Source: Pleurodeles waltl
Lineage: Eukaryota > Chordata > Amphibia > Caudata > Salamandridae
Direction: 5' to 3'
Assembly: GCF_031143425.1 (NCBI RefSeq)
Contig: NC_090438.1
Location: forward strand, 757,667,823 to 757,731,822
DNA: 64,000 nt
Shown here: positions 22,915-35,149 of the stretch, one piece after another
Numbering within the stretch: position 1 is the stretch's first letter
Layout of the letters: each line of letters begins with the position of its first letter
The notes under the pieces: model-generated
Databases searched by the model: none
Told to the model about the DNA's origin: nothing
What the model saw: only the letters and a program-made list of their open reading frames with translations
Program-made: the position numbers and the translations under genes

Positions 22915-24010
22915 GTACTGTCCTACATTTTCTTATCTGGGGATACCATTTGTTGAAAAACTCACTTTAGGTCCACTGAAGAGTATGAGGGTTGCAGCTC
23001 TCGTAAACAGGCTTTTTTTTTAGTTTTGCCTCGAGAATAGGAAACAAACGAATCAGAGAGCTCACTACCATATACAAAAAGTGCTGTACAACTGCCAGCT
23101 GGTGTTTGGGGCGATAGGGGCCAAAGTGGGTTGGAGAGGATTGGGAACGGCTTAATTGAAAGCTGATCCCAACCCTCTCCGTTGGCTGTTCCAAAATCCA
23201 CCAGTTCCTTCATTTGCCACTAAAAGACTGGGTTGTGGTTCAATAGTGACTCTTTGAAGAAGCATGCCACTTCTTGGATAAAGACCCAAACCTCTTTTAA
23301 CCAGGCGGTTCTCACAGACTGCCTAAAGTTGGATCTTGTCTGAAAATACCCTGGATTAGGTAGAATCACAACACTTGTATCAGCCTGGATTGGAAAGATT
23401 TATTTAGGACCCCACGAGTGTTAGAACCCAATTTTCTCAACACCCTGAAGTCTACATTTCTTAACAAATGTAATGACAAGAGACTGTGGTTATTAGATGA
23501 CAAGCCCACTGTTCAGGCATGTGCTGTTATCTTCACTAGCAATTGTATTGACCTGTATATAACTTGGATCACCAATCTGCATCACAGATCCCTGCTGGTG
23601 AGGCTGAGTGAATATTGTAAATTTTCTAGTGGCCTACCTGTACAGGGTAACTACATTGCCAAATTACCCTGTGTCCTTAAGATGGCTGTTCTGTACAATG
23701 CACTCTGCGTGTTCTGCTTTTTTGCAAATATTATACATCACTGAGAAAGCTGTATTTTCTACCTTTTTAAAGGCCAACATTAGATATTGTAGGCCATCTT
23801 AGGATTTCTGCAATCGTTGTCTGCTTTTTAACTGCAACATATATTCAAACGTGCTATACAGCAGAGGGCAACTGTTTTATTGTGAATATCTCCCGTGCAT
23901 GCATGTATTTTATACTGAATGCTTTTAAAATATTGTATTGGTTTTATGGTTCTTTTATGGTCACATGATGATTGAACAAAGATTGTGACTTGACATCGAG
24001 TTAATCATTA

Positions 24011-24719
24011 AAGGTAACAGAAAAACACTGTTTCCAACCCAACCTCTAAAGCTTCACCAGAGAAGGAAGGAACTAAAAGTAATATGCTGACAACCACTAC
24101 ACCTCAGGACGTTCAAGTGAATGGCAGCTAAAGTTCATTCTAGGAGCTTCCATTAAGAAACAGTTTGTTTGAGAACAGTTGTCCTAGATGAATAACGTTA
24201 CTATTTCAATTTTGCTCCAGGGGTGCTCCTGCAGTCAGTTCTCTACTGGTTGCATTTTTTTAATCCTTTCTCCCTTGGAATGGGGGTTGGGTAGACTGCC
24301 AGTGGTTGTACGTGTGGCTGACTGGTACAGTTTTTTGGGACCAGCACTTAGATTTTCTTATCAGACTATAACCTAGGCAAGAAGGAGAAATGCAGAAAGG
24401 AATTAAAGAAGAAGGAAGAGGTAAGGGCAAATGGTAACAAATTTAGAAAGCAGAGATGAAAAACAATGGTGAGAATGCAGGCACTGTGTATAGGGTGGTG
24501 AATGAAAGAGACATAAGGTGGAATCTAGACTAGGAAGCCTTTCTATGCGTCATCCCTGACCAGCAGCGGGCTTCTGCAGAAAACTTTGGGCCCCACCACT
24601 TTTTCTTTTACAAACTCAACTCTCAAGAATCCAAAGTGACCAAATGTAAATGGAGTAATGAAGGTGTAGTACAATGGGTTCCTCTTTTTATCTGAAAAAT
24701 GGTCAAGGGGACAGTAAGA
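24011..24719. other. Nothing assigned
   Basis: Mixed sequence between the LINE tail and DIRS-A copy 2. Purine-rich around 24380-24480. No gene or repeat end is supported. Confidence 0.3.
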
Positions 24720-25143
24720 ACAAATTACTTACCTTCTGTAATGCATTTTCTGGTAGAGACTCTAACCGCAGATTCCTCACCTCGGAATATCCCCCAGGCA
24801 TCAAACTGGACCCACAAAATCATGGGCCGTACCGCTGCATGTGGGTAGGTGGCGTCGATCAGCTTGGGAATGACGTGCGTGGCCTACAAATCCACCACCA
24901 CGGCATGCTGACATCAGTTTCTTTTGTGATTATTTCTGGCCAAAAAACACAGAGCCACATAAGACTAAGTGATTGACCAGTGTGGAAAATCTAGAAGGAT
25001 GTTAGGGAAATGAGCTCATTTTGCAGAAATGGGAGGACGGGAGGGTCAGTAAAGAATCTGAGGTTAGATAGAGTCTCTACAAGAAAAAGTGTTACCAAAG
25101 TTAAGTAACTTGTTCATCTGATAGACTTTTTACCGCAGATTTC

Positions 25144-26330
25144 TCAACTTGGATTAAATACCCAAGCAACACCTCTCTTGAGGAGGGTCTGTGAATGGCT
25201 CAAACCAAGAAGTCTTGGAGTACAAAACAGGCAATGTGCCTGTCTGACAGACCTGTCTAAGTAGTAGTGCTTTGTCAACATGTGGAAGGATACCCACATA
25301 CAAGTCTGGCATAAGTCCAGAACAGGTACCCTGCATACTAGCTCAGTAGTAGCAGCCTGGGCCCTGGCAGATTGGGCATACAAGCCCTCAGAAGGCCACT
25401 TATAGCTAAAGTACAGTATATTTTGATGCAGACTACAATCCATGGAGAGATGATCTGCATTGCCCCTTTTCACTCTAGTGAACCCAATGATGACCTAATC
25501 ATCCACCTGATATTCTTTGGTGTGAGTGATGTGGAACAAGAGCTCTCTATAGGTCCACATGGTGGAGTCTCTACTCCTCAGAAGGAGGTGGAGTGAAAAA
25601 TGTTGGCAGCGTGATGTTCTGGCCTACATGAAAGGGAGTGATCACCTTCGGTCAGAAAAGAGGCAAATGTCCAAAGAGCTTTAGCTGGGTAAAAGTAGGT
25701 GTACAGAGGGTGAACTGAAAGAGCTTGAAGCTCGCCTGACCCTCCTGGCCGATGTAATGGTCACTAAGAAGGCAGTCTTGAGAGTTAGAAGTCAGAAAGG
25801 ACAACTGTGCATAGGCTCGAATGGTGAACCAATGAGGAAAGTTAGGAGCAAATGAAGGTCTCATTGGGGCATGATGAAAGGTGTAAAAGGGAATACATTT
25901 TGAAGACCTTATGAAAACGTGTTGCAACTGGTGACTTGAACAGTGAGAGCTGGTCTGGCAACTGCAAAAAAGCAGATATGGTCGAAAGGTAATCCTTAAG
26001 TGCCCAGGGCAAGGCATTGCTCGGTGAAGGCCAGAAAAAACGGCAAAGCCTCCAATACGGGGTAAGGGGAGAAATGGGTTATTATGTAAGGATGAGCATC
26101 CAAGCCACAAATATGTCCCAAAAGCAGGAATATACAGTCTTTGCTAAGAGATGCAAAGAATTTGACCGAATGACATCCTAGATCTTATAGATGTTGCTCA
26201 ATCTCCATGCATGAAGGTGGAGTGTCAATAGGTTCAGATGTAGGACTCTTTCCTGCTGCTGCGACAAGATTCGCCCAGAGAGGCAGCCTGATCAGACAGC
26301 TAACACGCATGCTCAGGTGTTTGGGACACC
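25144..26330 (-). pseudogene. DIRS-A copy 2 tyrosine recombinase, broken
   Basis: Minus-strand frames keep 'PVLDLCQTCMWVSFHMLTKH' followed by YYLD (25144-25473), the segment bearing the nucleophilic Tyr, and a degenerate N-terminal part at 25652-26110. Stops and frameshifts are frequent. Position, just inside the left terminus, matches copies 1 and 5. Confidence 0.65.
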
Positions 26331-26384
26331 AAACAGTCCTCACCTAGTCCTGAGCCACTATGATGACTTGGGCCAGGTTGTGAT

Positions 26385-29028
26385 CGTAGAAAACTGGCTG
26401 TGTATATACTATACCAAAGTAAGGTATAATATGCACAGAATCCTGTTAGGCTCTACAGAGGCTAAAGTCGATAAAAATATCTCTCTTTTTTGGTGGATGT
26501 GTGGTTGAGCAGTTAGGCTTATCAGTGGGTAGTACTAAGCATTTGTTGTACAAACACACTCAACAAATAAGACACAAACAATGACTAACTCCAGGCCATT
26601 GTTTTATGTATCAAAAATATACTTTCTTAACTTTATTTCTAGAACCAAAACAGTCTTTGTTGCAGTTAAGTACAGTTTCAAAAATGTTATCACTTTCAAG
26701 TATCAAATGTACTTTGTTTAGAATTCACAGGTAAAACAGTTTACAGGTAAGTAATACTTTTCAGTTTCAAACATGGACACCGTGCAATTTCTCAAAGAAA
26801 GAAATGCAATCCTATGGGAGAAAAAGTAACAATTTGCAGGTAAGTACTCGACTTATGATCACAGTTTTTAGGTGCTAACATGTCCACAAGCAAAGTTTAG
26901 GAAGATACCAAGGGTGCATCACCAACAACACAGGGCCGGCCAGGTCCAAAAGGCAAAGTTGGTGTTGGCCACCCAATGCAATCCTATGGAGACAGGGGGA
27001 CAGTTAGAAAGAAACAGCTTGCAGGTAAGTACCCACGACTTCAGGGTACAGAACGGGGGGGGTTTAGATCAGCACCGGTGGGAAGGGGATGGGGGATGAA
27101 CAGGTCAGCACCAAACACACACCCTCGGTGGCACACGGCCAGCCAGGAGCAGCGTACAAACACAGCATTGGGTGCCCAATGCTTTTCAATGAGGGAACCC
27201 CAGGGGTCAGAAAGATGCTGCAGGTGTTGTCCAGTGAGTCAAGTGAAGAAAACCAACTGCTGGACAGGTAAGTAGAGAGCCCACTGGACGTTGATGGACC
27301 GTCGGTGAGGCTCCCAAAGGCCAGGGGGCTGCGGGTGAAGGGGTACCTTTTAGGCATCAGGAAATCTTCACCAGAGCCATCTCAGTCCGGGGGACCTCTG
27401 GATTTAGGCTGCAGGAGTCGTCATGTTGGTCAGGAGGAGTCAACCCAGGGTAGACTTGAGATCAGAATCACCTGGAGACCCTCTCTGGACTGGTGGGCAG
27501 TACTCCCGGATCCAGGGAGGTTCTAGAGTCCTTCTCTGAGGTTTCTTTGTGGACAGGTTCACTGTCCTTGGGAGATTTTAGTCCTTGGATAGGCAGGTGG
27601 TCATCTTGGGATTTGTAGTGGTTGCTGGTCCTGCTGGTCGGGTCGTCTTTTTGTAGCAAGAGTCGTGAAGATGCAGACAGGCCGGTAGGGTGGCTGGGAT
27701 CAAGCCAGTTACCATTTAGAGTCTTCTATCCTGGTGCGGCTCTTCAGTCCTTCTTGTCAGGTTGCAAGGAAGAGAAAGGTTCAGGAGGGCCCCTAAATAC
27801 TAGATTTAGAAAAGTTACAGGGGTCAGAGGGCAGTAGCCAATGGCTATGTCCCTGAGGGTGACTACACCACTCCCGTGCCCACTCCCTTTGGGAAAGGGG
27901 GCACATTCCTAACCCTACTGGCTATCCTCTTCCAAAACAAGTTGGAGGACTCTACAAGGAGGGGTTCACCTCAGCTCTGGGCACCCTAGGGGTGGTCCCA
28001 GCTGAGGTGGTCATTCCTCCTTGTGTTCACTAATTTTGCTCCCGTACCTACCACCAAAAGTGGAGCTTGGTCTGGGGTGGGGGGGGGGGGGGGAATGCGG
28101 CAACTCCACTAGCTGAAGAGCCCTGGGGCAGTGAAACAAAAGGCACAAGACTTTGAGGCTCACCACCAAGTGTTGCATTTTCTGCAGCAGGAAGGTGTGA
28201 ATCACCTCCACCCAGAGCAGGCTTTGTCCCTGACCACAGAGAGCACAAAGGTTCTCACCCCATGGGTTCAGAAACTTGCATGTTAGTGGCAGGCTGGCAC
28301 AGACTGGTCCGCCTCACACTAGAGGGTAGGGTGAAATACAGGGGGCATCTCTAAAATGCCCTCTGTGTGCATCTTTCAATAAATCCAACACTGGCATCAG
28401 TGTGGGTTTATTGAGCAAAGAGGTTTGATACCAAACTTCCCAGTCTTCAGTGAAGCCATCATGGAGCTGTGGAGTGCATAATGACAAACTCCCAGCCCAT
28501 GTACTCAATATGGTCACACTGCACTTACAATGTTTGAGAAGGGACTTAGACACTGTAGGGGTACATTGATCATGCATCTATGCCATCACCTGTGGTATAG
28601 TGCACCCTGCCTTAGGGCTGTAAGGCCTGCTAGAGGGATGACTTACCTATGCCACAGGCAGTGCTTTGTGGGCATGTCACCCAGAGAGGGATGCCATATT
28701 GACTTTACCTTTTGCTCCCTACCAACACACACAATCTGCAATGGCCGTGTCCATGTGTTTGGTGAGGGGTACCTCAGGGTGGCACAATATATGCTGCAGC
28801 ATTTAAAGACCCTCCATGGCCACAGGGACCCTGGTACCACTGGTACCTTTTACAAGGGACTTAGCTGTGTGCCAGGGTTGTGCCAACTGTGGAAGTAATG
28901 GTACAGTTTAGGGAAAGAACACAGATGCTGGGGGGCCTGGTTAGCAGGATCCCAGCCCACAGGCAAGTTAGCATCAATTATCAGGCAAGAAGTGGGGGAG
29001 TACTGCAACAAGGGGCCAGTTTCCTAAA
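26385..29028 (-). repeat. Solo LTR-B, copy 3 (diverged subfamily)
   Basis: Left end CGTAGAAAACTGGCTGTGTA, right end GGGCCAGTTTCCTAAA, flanked by the duplication GTGAT (26380-26384 and 29029-29033). The ends differ from copies 1, 2 and 4 (CCAGTTTCCTA in place of GGCATTTCCTTACA), so this is a sister subfamily; copy 6 shares some of these features. Length 2,644 bp. A G-run (about 17) lies at 28078-28094. Terminal TG and CA have mutated, indicating age. Confidence 0.88.
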
Positions 29029-29074
29029 GTGATCATGATCTCTTTTGAGAACTCAGTTTCGGCAGAAAGGCATA

Positions 29075-31642
29075 TGTAGGAAGTTGGCTCTGTATATACT
29101 GTCTCAAAGTGAGAGATAGTGTGCACAGAGTCCAAGGGTTCCCCTAGAGGTTTGATAGTGGTAAAATTAGATAATTCCAATGCTCTATTTTGTCGTAGTG
29201 TGGTCGAGCAGCAGGCTTATCAGAGGGTAGTGTTGAGCATTTGTTGTACACACACAGGTACTAAATGAGGAACACACACTAAAAGACTTAACTCCAGGCC
29301 AATAGTTTTTATATAGAAAGATATATTTTCTTAATTTATTTTAGAACCACAAGATTCAAGATTTGAAGTAAATACATAAAATGCAATGTACTCCACATAG
29401 GTAAGTAGGAAACTCTGAATTAAAGCAGTAGTACACACAGTATAGGAAAAAATGGCAATAAGCTATTTTAAAAGTGGACACAGTGCAAAAATCAACAGTT
29501 CCCGGAGGAGGGAAGTTTGGTTAGGTTTTGCAGGTAAGTACAGCAATTACACAGTCAGTCTCCTGGGCATAGGCAGCCACCATTCGGGGTTCAAGGCAAA
29601 CCCAAAGTAACCGCACCAGCAACACAAGGCCGGTCAGGTGCAGAGGTCAAAAGAGGGCCCAATAGGCACCTATGGAGAACAAGGATGCTCTGGTTCTGGT
29701 CTGCTGGCAGATAAGTACCTGCGTCCTCGGGGAGCAGACCAGGGGGGTTTTGTAGAGCACTGGTGGGGGGTGAGGTGGGGGTCGGGTAGGGAGCACAAAC
29801 AGGCACACAAAACACACCCTTATCGGCACAGAGGCGGCCGGGTGCAGTTTGCAAATGGAGGGACATGGGGGTCACTTAGGCGATGCAGGCAGGGCCCAGA
29901 GGGGCTTCTCGGGCCAGCCACCGATTGAGCTAGAAAGAGGGATGCCTGCTGGTCACTCCTGCACTGGAGGTTGGTTCCTCTCGGTCCTGGGGGCTGCGGG
30001 TGCAGTGCTTGGTCCAGGCGTTGGGTTCCTTGTTACCAGACAGTCGCGGTCAGGGGGAGCCTCTGGATCCTCTCTACAGGCATTGTTGTGGGGGTGCAGG
30101 AGAGTCGACTCAGGTTACTCACGTTGTCGCAGTCGCCTGGGAGTCCTCTCTGCAGTGTTTGTTCTCTGGAGCTCGAGCTGGGGGCATCGGGTGCAGAGTG
30201 AGAAGTCTCACGCTTCCGGTGGGAAGGGAGAGTTCTTTCAAAGTTGTTTAAAAGCTGCAAAAATGTTTCTGTTGATGAACAGTGCCGCTGTTCTCGGGAG
30301 TTTCTTGGTCCATTGGTTTCAGGGCAGTCTTCTGAGTGCTCAGAGGTCGCTGGTCCCGGTCGGATGCATTGCAGTGCCGGTTCTTTGAGTCTGGAGACAG
30401 GCCGGTGTGGCTGGTGCCAAGTCAGTTGTCGTCTACGTCGTCTCTGCAGGGCTTTTAGGTCAGCAGTCCTTCTTTGTGTAGGTTGCAGAGATCTGATTTC
30501 CTGGGTTCAGGGTGGCCCCTAAATACTAAATTTAGGGGTGTGTTTAGGTCTGGGGGGTGTAGCTAATGGCTACTGTCCTGGAGGGTGGCTACACCCTCTT
30601 TGTGCCTCCTCCCTGGGGGGAGGGGGGCACATCCCCATTCCTATTGGGGGAACCCTCCAATCTCAAGATGGAGGATTTCTAAAGGCATGAGTCACCTCAG
30701 CTCAGGTCACCTTAGGGGCTGTCCTGACTGGTGGGTGGCTCCTCCTTGTTTTTCTCATTATCCTCTCCTGCCTTGCTGCCAAAAGTGGGGGCAGTGGCCG
30801 GAGGGGCGGGCATCTCCAATAGCTTGGATGCCCTGGGGTGCTTTAACAAAAAGGCATGAGCCTTTGAGGCTCATCGTCAGGTGTTACAGTTCCTGCAGGG
30901 GGAGGTGAGAAACACCTCCACCAAGTACAGGCTTTGTTCCTGGCCACAGAGTGGCAAAGGAACTCACCCCATGTTGCCAGAAAATCGTCTGGTTGTGGCA
31001 GGTTGGCAGAAACTAGTCAGCCTAGCACTAGGAGTTGGACTGATATTCAGGGGGCATCTCTAAGATGCCCTCTGGGTGTATTGTACAATAAATCCCACAC
31101 TGGGCTGGCATTAGTGTGCATTTATTGTGCTGAGAAGTCAAACTTCTCAGATTTCAGTGTAGCCATTATGGAACTGTGGAGTTCCTAATTGACAAACTCC
31201 CAGACAATATACTCTTTATGGTTACCCTGCACTTACAATGTCTAAGGTTTTGCTTAGACACTATAGGGGTATAATGCACCCTGCCTTAGGGCTGTAAGGC
31301 CTGCTATAGGGGTGACTAACCTAAGCCACAGGCAGAGAGAGGTGGGCATGGCACTCTGAGGGGAGTGCCATGTCGACTTAGTCATTTTCTCCCCAGCAGC
31401 ACACACAAGCTGTGAGTCAGTGTGCATGTGCTGAGTGACGAGTCCCCAGGGTGGCATAAGACATACTACAGCCCTTAGAGACCTTCCCTGGCAACAGGGC
31501 CTTTGGTAACAGGGGTACTAGTTACAAGGGACTTTTCTGTCTGCCAGGGCTTTGCCAATTGCAGCACACTTTCAATCATAACTGACATCAACAAAAGGTA
31601 AAAAGTCAGGGGTTAACCATGCCAAGGAGGCATTTCCTTACA
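29075..31642 (-). repeat. 3' LTR of the Gmr1-like element
   Basis: Starts on the plus strand with TGTAGGAAGTTGGCTCTGTA and ends GGCATTTCCTTACA; the minus strand therefore reads TG...CA as a retroviral-type LTR should. Length 2,568 bp, unusually long for Ty3/gypsy. It aligns along its whole length with the solo LTRs at 2102, 20236 and 51192. Confidence 0.92.
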
Positions 31643-31670
31643 CAACCCCATCCCCCTCCCCCCCCCAAAA
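31643..31670 (-). other. Polypurine tract
   Basis: On the minus strand a purine run of about 28 bases, rich in G with a TTTT at its start, sits immediately 5' of the 3' LTR. In LTR retrotransposons this tract primes plus-strand DNA. It confirms the LTR boundary and the element's orientation. Confidence 0.85.
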
Positions 31671-31706
31671 CGAAAGAGGATGAGACTAACCTTCTCCAAG
31701 AGAGTC

Positions 31707-32240
31707 TTAATTTTCTAAGTGGAAGGACCTGGAAAGGCCATCAGCATTGGCCTGGGCAGTCCCGGGTCTGTGTTCCACTACAAAGTCCATTCCCTGTATG
31801 GATATGGACCACCTCAACAGTTTAGGGTTTTCTCCTTTCATTTGCATCAGCCATCTAAGAGGTCTGTGGTCAGTTTGAACTGTGACCTGTGTACCAAAAA
31901 GGTATGGTCTCAACTTCTTCAGGGACCAAACCACAGCAAAGTCCTCCCTCTCAATGGCACTCCAACGCTGCTCCCTGGGTAGTAACCTCCTGCTAATAAA
32001 AGCAACAGGCTGGTCAAGGCCATCATCATTTGTTTGGGACAGGACTGCTCCTATTCCATGCTCAGAGGCATCAGTCTGCACTATGAACTGCTTAGAGTAA
32101 TCTGGAGCTTTCAAAACTGGTGCTGTACACATAGCTTGCTCCAGGGTGTCAAAGGCCTTTTGACAGTCCACGGTTCAGTTCACTTTCTTGGGCATTTTCT
32201 TGGAGGTCAGTTCTGTAAGGGGTGTCACTATTGATCCATA
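31707..32240 (-). pseudogene. Gmr1-like element RNase H
   Basis: A 154-codon frame (31707-32171) has the Ty3/gypsy RNase H pattern: 'FIVQTDASEHGIGAVLSQ' with the first catalytic Asp, 'RWSAIEREDFAVVWSLKK' with the catalytic Glu, 'VQTDHRPLRWL', and the C-terminal 'EHRPGTAQANADGLSR'. The frame ends about 60 bases before the polypurine tract, so nothing else is encoded 3' of it. This proves that integrase is not at the usual 3' position. This domain itself has no internal stop; the link to RT is broken. Confidence 0.9.
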
Positions 32241-32249
32241 TCCCTTCAC

Positions 32250-33230
32250 AAACCTCCTATACTACCCAGTCAAGTCAATGAATGCCCTGACTTGAGTCTG
32301 GAGTTTTGGAGCTACTCAGTCCAGAATAGTCTGAATTTTGGGTTGGAGTGGCTGAACTTGGCCTCCGCCTCCGTCTGCAAGGTGTCCCAAGTAAACCACA
32401 GTACCCTGCCCTATCGGACATTTAGATGCCTTGATAGAGAGGCCTGCTGCTTGCAGGGCCCGCCAAACCTTCTTCCAGGGGACCAGGTGATCCTGCCAGT
32501 TGGAGCTAAAGGCAGCAATATCATCAAGATAAGCTGCACTAAAGGACTTCAAGCCAGCAAGGACTTGATTCACCAACCTTTGGAAGTTTGCAGGGGCATT
32601 CTTTAAGTCAAAGGGCATCACAGTAAACTGGTAGTGCCCATCAGCTGTAGAGAATGCGGTTTTCTCTTTTGCTCGAGGTGCCATTTTTATTTGCCAGTAC
32701 CCTGCTGTCAAGTCAAAAGGTACTTAAGTATTTGGCAGCACCTAATTTGTCTATTAGCTCATCTGCCCTTGGGATGGGGTGAGCATCTGTCTTGGTGACA
32801 GAGTTGAGTCCTCTGTAGTCCATACAAAACCTCATCTCCCTCTTGCCATCTTTGGTGTGAGGTCTAGGGACCAAGACCCCTGGGCTAGCCCAGGGACTGT
32901 CAGAGTGCTCAATCACTCCCAATTCCAGCATCTTGTGAACTTCCACTTTGATGCTTTCCTTGACTTGGTCAGACTGTCTGAATATTCTATTCTTGAAAGG
33001 CATACTTTCTCCTGTGTCCACATCATGGGTACACAGGTGTGTCTGACCAGGGTCAAAGAAAAGAGCTCAGAAAACTGCTGGAGGACTTGCCTGCAGTCAG
33101 CTTTCTGTTGGCCACAGAGGGTGTCTGAATAGATCCCTCCATCTACTGAGCCATCTTTAGGGTCAGTGGAGAGGAGATCAGGGAGAGGTTCACTCTCTGC
33201 TTCCTGGTTCTCATCTGTAACCATTAACAT
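32250..33230 (-). pseudogene. Gmr1-like element reverse transcriptase
   Basis: Two frames carry it. 32713-33021 has 'VHKMLELGVIEHSDSPWASP', 'MRFCMDYRGLNSVTK' and 'ADELIDKLGAAKYLSTF'. 32316-32711 has 'GYWQIKMAPRAKEKTAFST', 'FTVMPFDLKNAPANFQRL' and the catalytic 'AAYLDDIAAFS'. The frameshift falls at about 32712. A linker peptide with 'ESEPLPDLLS' runs upstream to 33230. Family role: copies the genomic RNA into DNA. The second Asp pair is intact but the gene is broken. Confidence 0.88.
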
Positions 33231-33348
33231 GTTTACATCTGCCCGGTCATGAGAGTTTGAGGTGGTTCACATGGATCACCTTCTTGGGAGTCCTGCTAGT
33301 GCCAAGGTCCACCAGGTAGGTGACCTGACTCTTTCTTAAGCAATGGGT

Positions 33349-34330
33349 CTATTTGTCCTGAAGTGCCCTCGGAGCCACAGGCTCCAGAACCCAGACGTTC
33401 TGCCCTGGCTGAAACTCAACCATAGCAGCCTTTTGGTCATACCACATCTTCTGGAGTTGTTGGCTGGCCTCAAGGTTTTTGCTGGTCTTCTCCATGTACT
33501 CTGCCATCCTTGAACGTAGGCCTAGTACATAGTCCACCACATCTTGTTTAGGATCATGGAGAGGTCTCTCCCAGCCTTCTTTTACAAGTGCCAGTGGTCC
33601 CCTAACAGGATGGCCAAACAGAAGCTCAAAGGGGGAAAACCCTACTCCCTTATGTGGCACCTCTCTGTAGGCAAAAAGCAGACATGGCAAGAGGACATCC
33701 CATCTCCTTTTGAGTTTTTAAGGGAGCCCCATGATCATGCCCTTCAATGTCTTGTTAAATCTCTCCACAAGACCATTGGTTTGTGGATGGTATGGTGAAT
33801 TTATAAGTCACACCACACTCATTCCATATGTGCTTTAGGTAAGCTGACATGAAGTTGGTACCTCTGTCAGAAACCACCTCCTTAGGAAATCCCACCCTAG
33901 TAAAGATACCAATGAGTGCATTTTCTACTGCAGGGGCAGTAGTGGACCTAAGGGGAATAGTTCCAGGATACCTAGTAGAATGATCCACTACTACTAGGAT
34001 ATACTGGTGCTGTGGGAGGTTCCAGTGGACCAACTATGTCCACTCCCACTTTGTCAGAGGGGACCCCCACCACTGGAAGTGGAATGAGGGGGGTCCTTTG
34101 GATGGCCACCTGTCTTACCACTGGCTTGACAGGTGACACATGAGGTGCAAAAACTCCTTTACCTTCTGGGACATATTGGGCCAATAGAAATGGGTTGACT
34201 AATCTCTCCCATGTCTTGGTTTGTCCCAAATTCCCAGCAAGGGGAATGTCATGGGCTAAGGTCAGAATGAACTCCCTAAACTCCTGAGGCACTAACACTC
34301 TCTAGTGGCACCAGGTTTTGGATCTCTTGC
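33349..34330 (-). pseudogene. Gmr1-like element integrase, upstream of RT
   Basis: Three frames together span the integrase. 33972-34298 has a degraded zinc-binding region ('AHDIPLAGNLGQTKTWERL', second His changed) and 'VGVDIVGPLE' with the first catalytic Asp. 33755-34033 has 'YILVVVDHSTRYPG' and 'KEVVSDRGTNFMS' with the second Asp. Near 33765 another frame gives 'QTNGLVERF' with the catalytic Glu. 33349-33690 has the C-terminal part 'AYREVPHKGVGFSPFELLFG'. The gene lies 5' of RT, the reverse of the normal gypsy order. Confidence 0.88.
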
Positions 34331-34942
34331 CTAAGTGTAAAGGATCCCATCTTCCCAATCGACCCTGTGGGCTCCACTGACAGTTCCTTTTTCTTGTTCA
34401 GCTGCTTGCTGTCTTAGGCCTTCAAGAGAGGGACAAGTGTCTTGCCCCTTACACAGCTGTTCCCTTGAGGGTCCCCCTGGGCCCAATAGCTCAACCTGGT
34501 AAGGTTCCAGCTCCATGGACTCTGTTCCCTCAGGGGATAGAACTTCTTCCTGGGAAGAGAGGTTCGATTTCTTGTGCTGTGTTAAAGCTTGTTCCCCAGT
34601 CTTCTTTCTTTTTCTCTTGGAAGGTTGGGCTATTATTCCAGACTCCAACACTCCTTTTTCACCCTGAGCCCTGCTCTGTTCCCTTGTCTCGACACACACC
34701 AGTTCAGGGATACCCAGCATGGCTGCATGGGGCTTGAGCTCCACCTCAGCCCATGCTGAGGACTCCAGATCATTCCCTAGCAGACATTCTACTGGAACTG
34801 CAGAGGAGGCTACCACCTGTTTCAGGCCAGAGTCCTCTCCCCATGCTAAAGTTACCATTGCCATGGGATGGACTTTAGTTTGATTGTCGGCATTAGTGAA
34901 TGGATATGTCTGTCCAGCCAAGTACTGTCCTGGGGAAACCAA
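34331..34942 (-). pseudogene. Linker region between protease and integrase
   Basis: A 203-codon open frame with no stop. Its start overlaps the end of protease ('SPGQYLAGQTYPFTNAD'), it has a Lys-rich patch 'QPSKRKRKKTGEQAL', and it ends 'TVSGAHRVDWEDGILYT', which resembles the entry into the integrase zinc domain. I recognise no catalytic domain in the middle part. It remains the longest undamaged gag-pol stretch of the element. Confidence 0.6.
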
Positions 34943-35124
34943 TTTGTCCCCATTGTGACACTGGCACCTGTATCCCTCAGGGCTTCTACTCTAGTCCCAT
35001 TGATTAAGAGCTGCTGTCTGTATTTTTGCATGTTAGGCGGCCAGGCAGCAAGTGTGGCTAAATTCACCCCACCCTCAGAGACTAATGTAGCTTCAGTGTG
35101 AACCCTGGTTTCCTCTGGGCACAC
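34852..35124 (-). pseudogene. Gmr1-like element aspartic protease
   Basis: The frame reads 'QQLLINGTRVEALRDTGASV' and continues to 'NWFPQDS'. DTGA is the active-site motif of retroviral-type aspartic proteases, which cut the gag-pol polyprotein. It lies between gag and the linker as expected. Stops upstream in the gag frame separate it from gag. Confidence 0.82.
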
Positions 35125-35149
35125 TGTTCATCCCACATGGAGACTGGCT

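Larger units (their letters stand above)
19880..24010 (+). mobile_element. Decayed LINE, split by a solo LTR-B
   Basis: The left part (19909-20235) codes for an RT fragment and the right part (22915-24010) continues with degenerate C-terminal sequence such as 'FASRIGNKRIRELTTIY' near 23025, then a 3' region ending around 'gattgtgacttgacatcgag'. The solo LTR at 20236-22914 separates the two with a GTACT duplication. The clade was not determined. The 5' half of the LINE is missing or unrecognisable. Confidence 0.6.

Noticed and set aside
32913..33230. Reading the 105-codon frame upstream of RT as a separate gene.
   Set aside because: It overlaps the RT entry and is the linker between integrase and RT of the same polyprotein.
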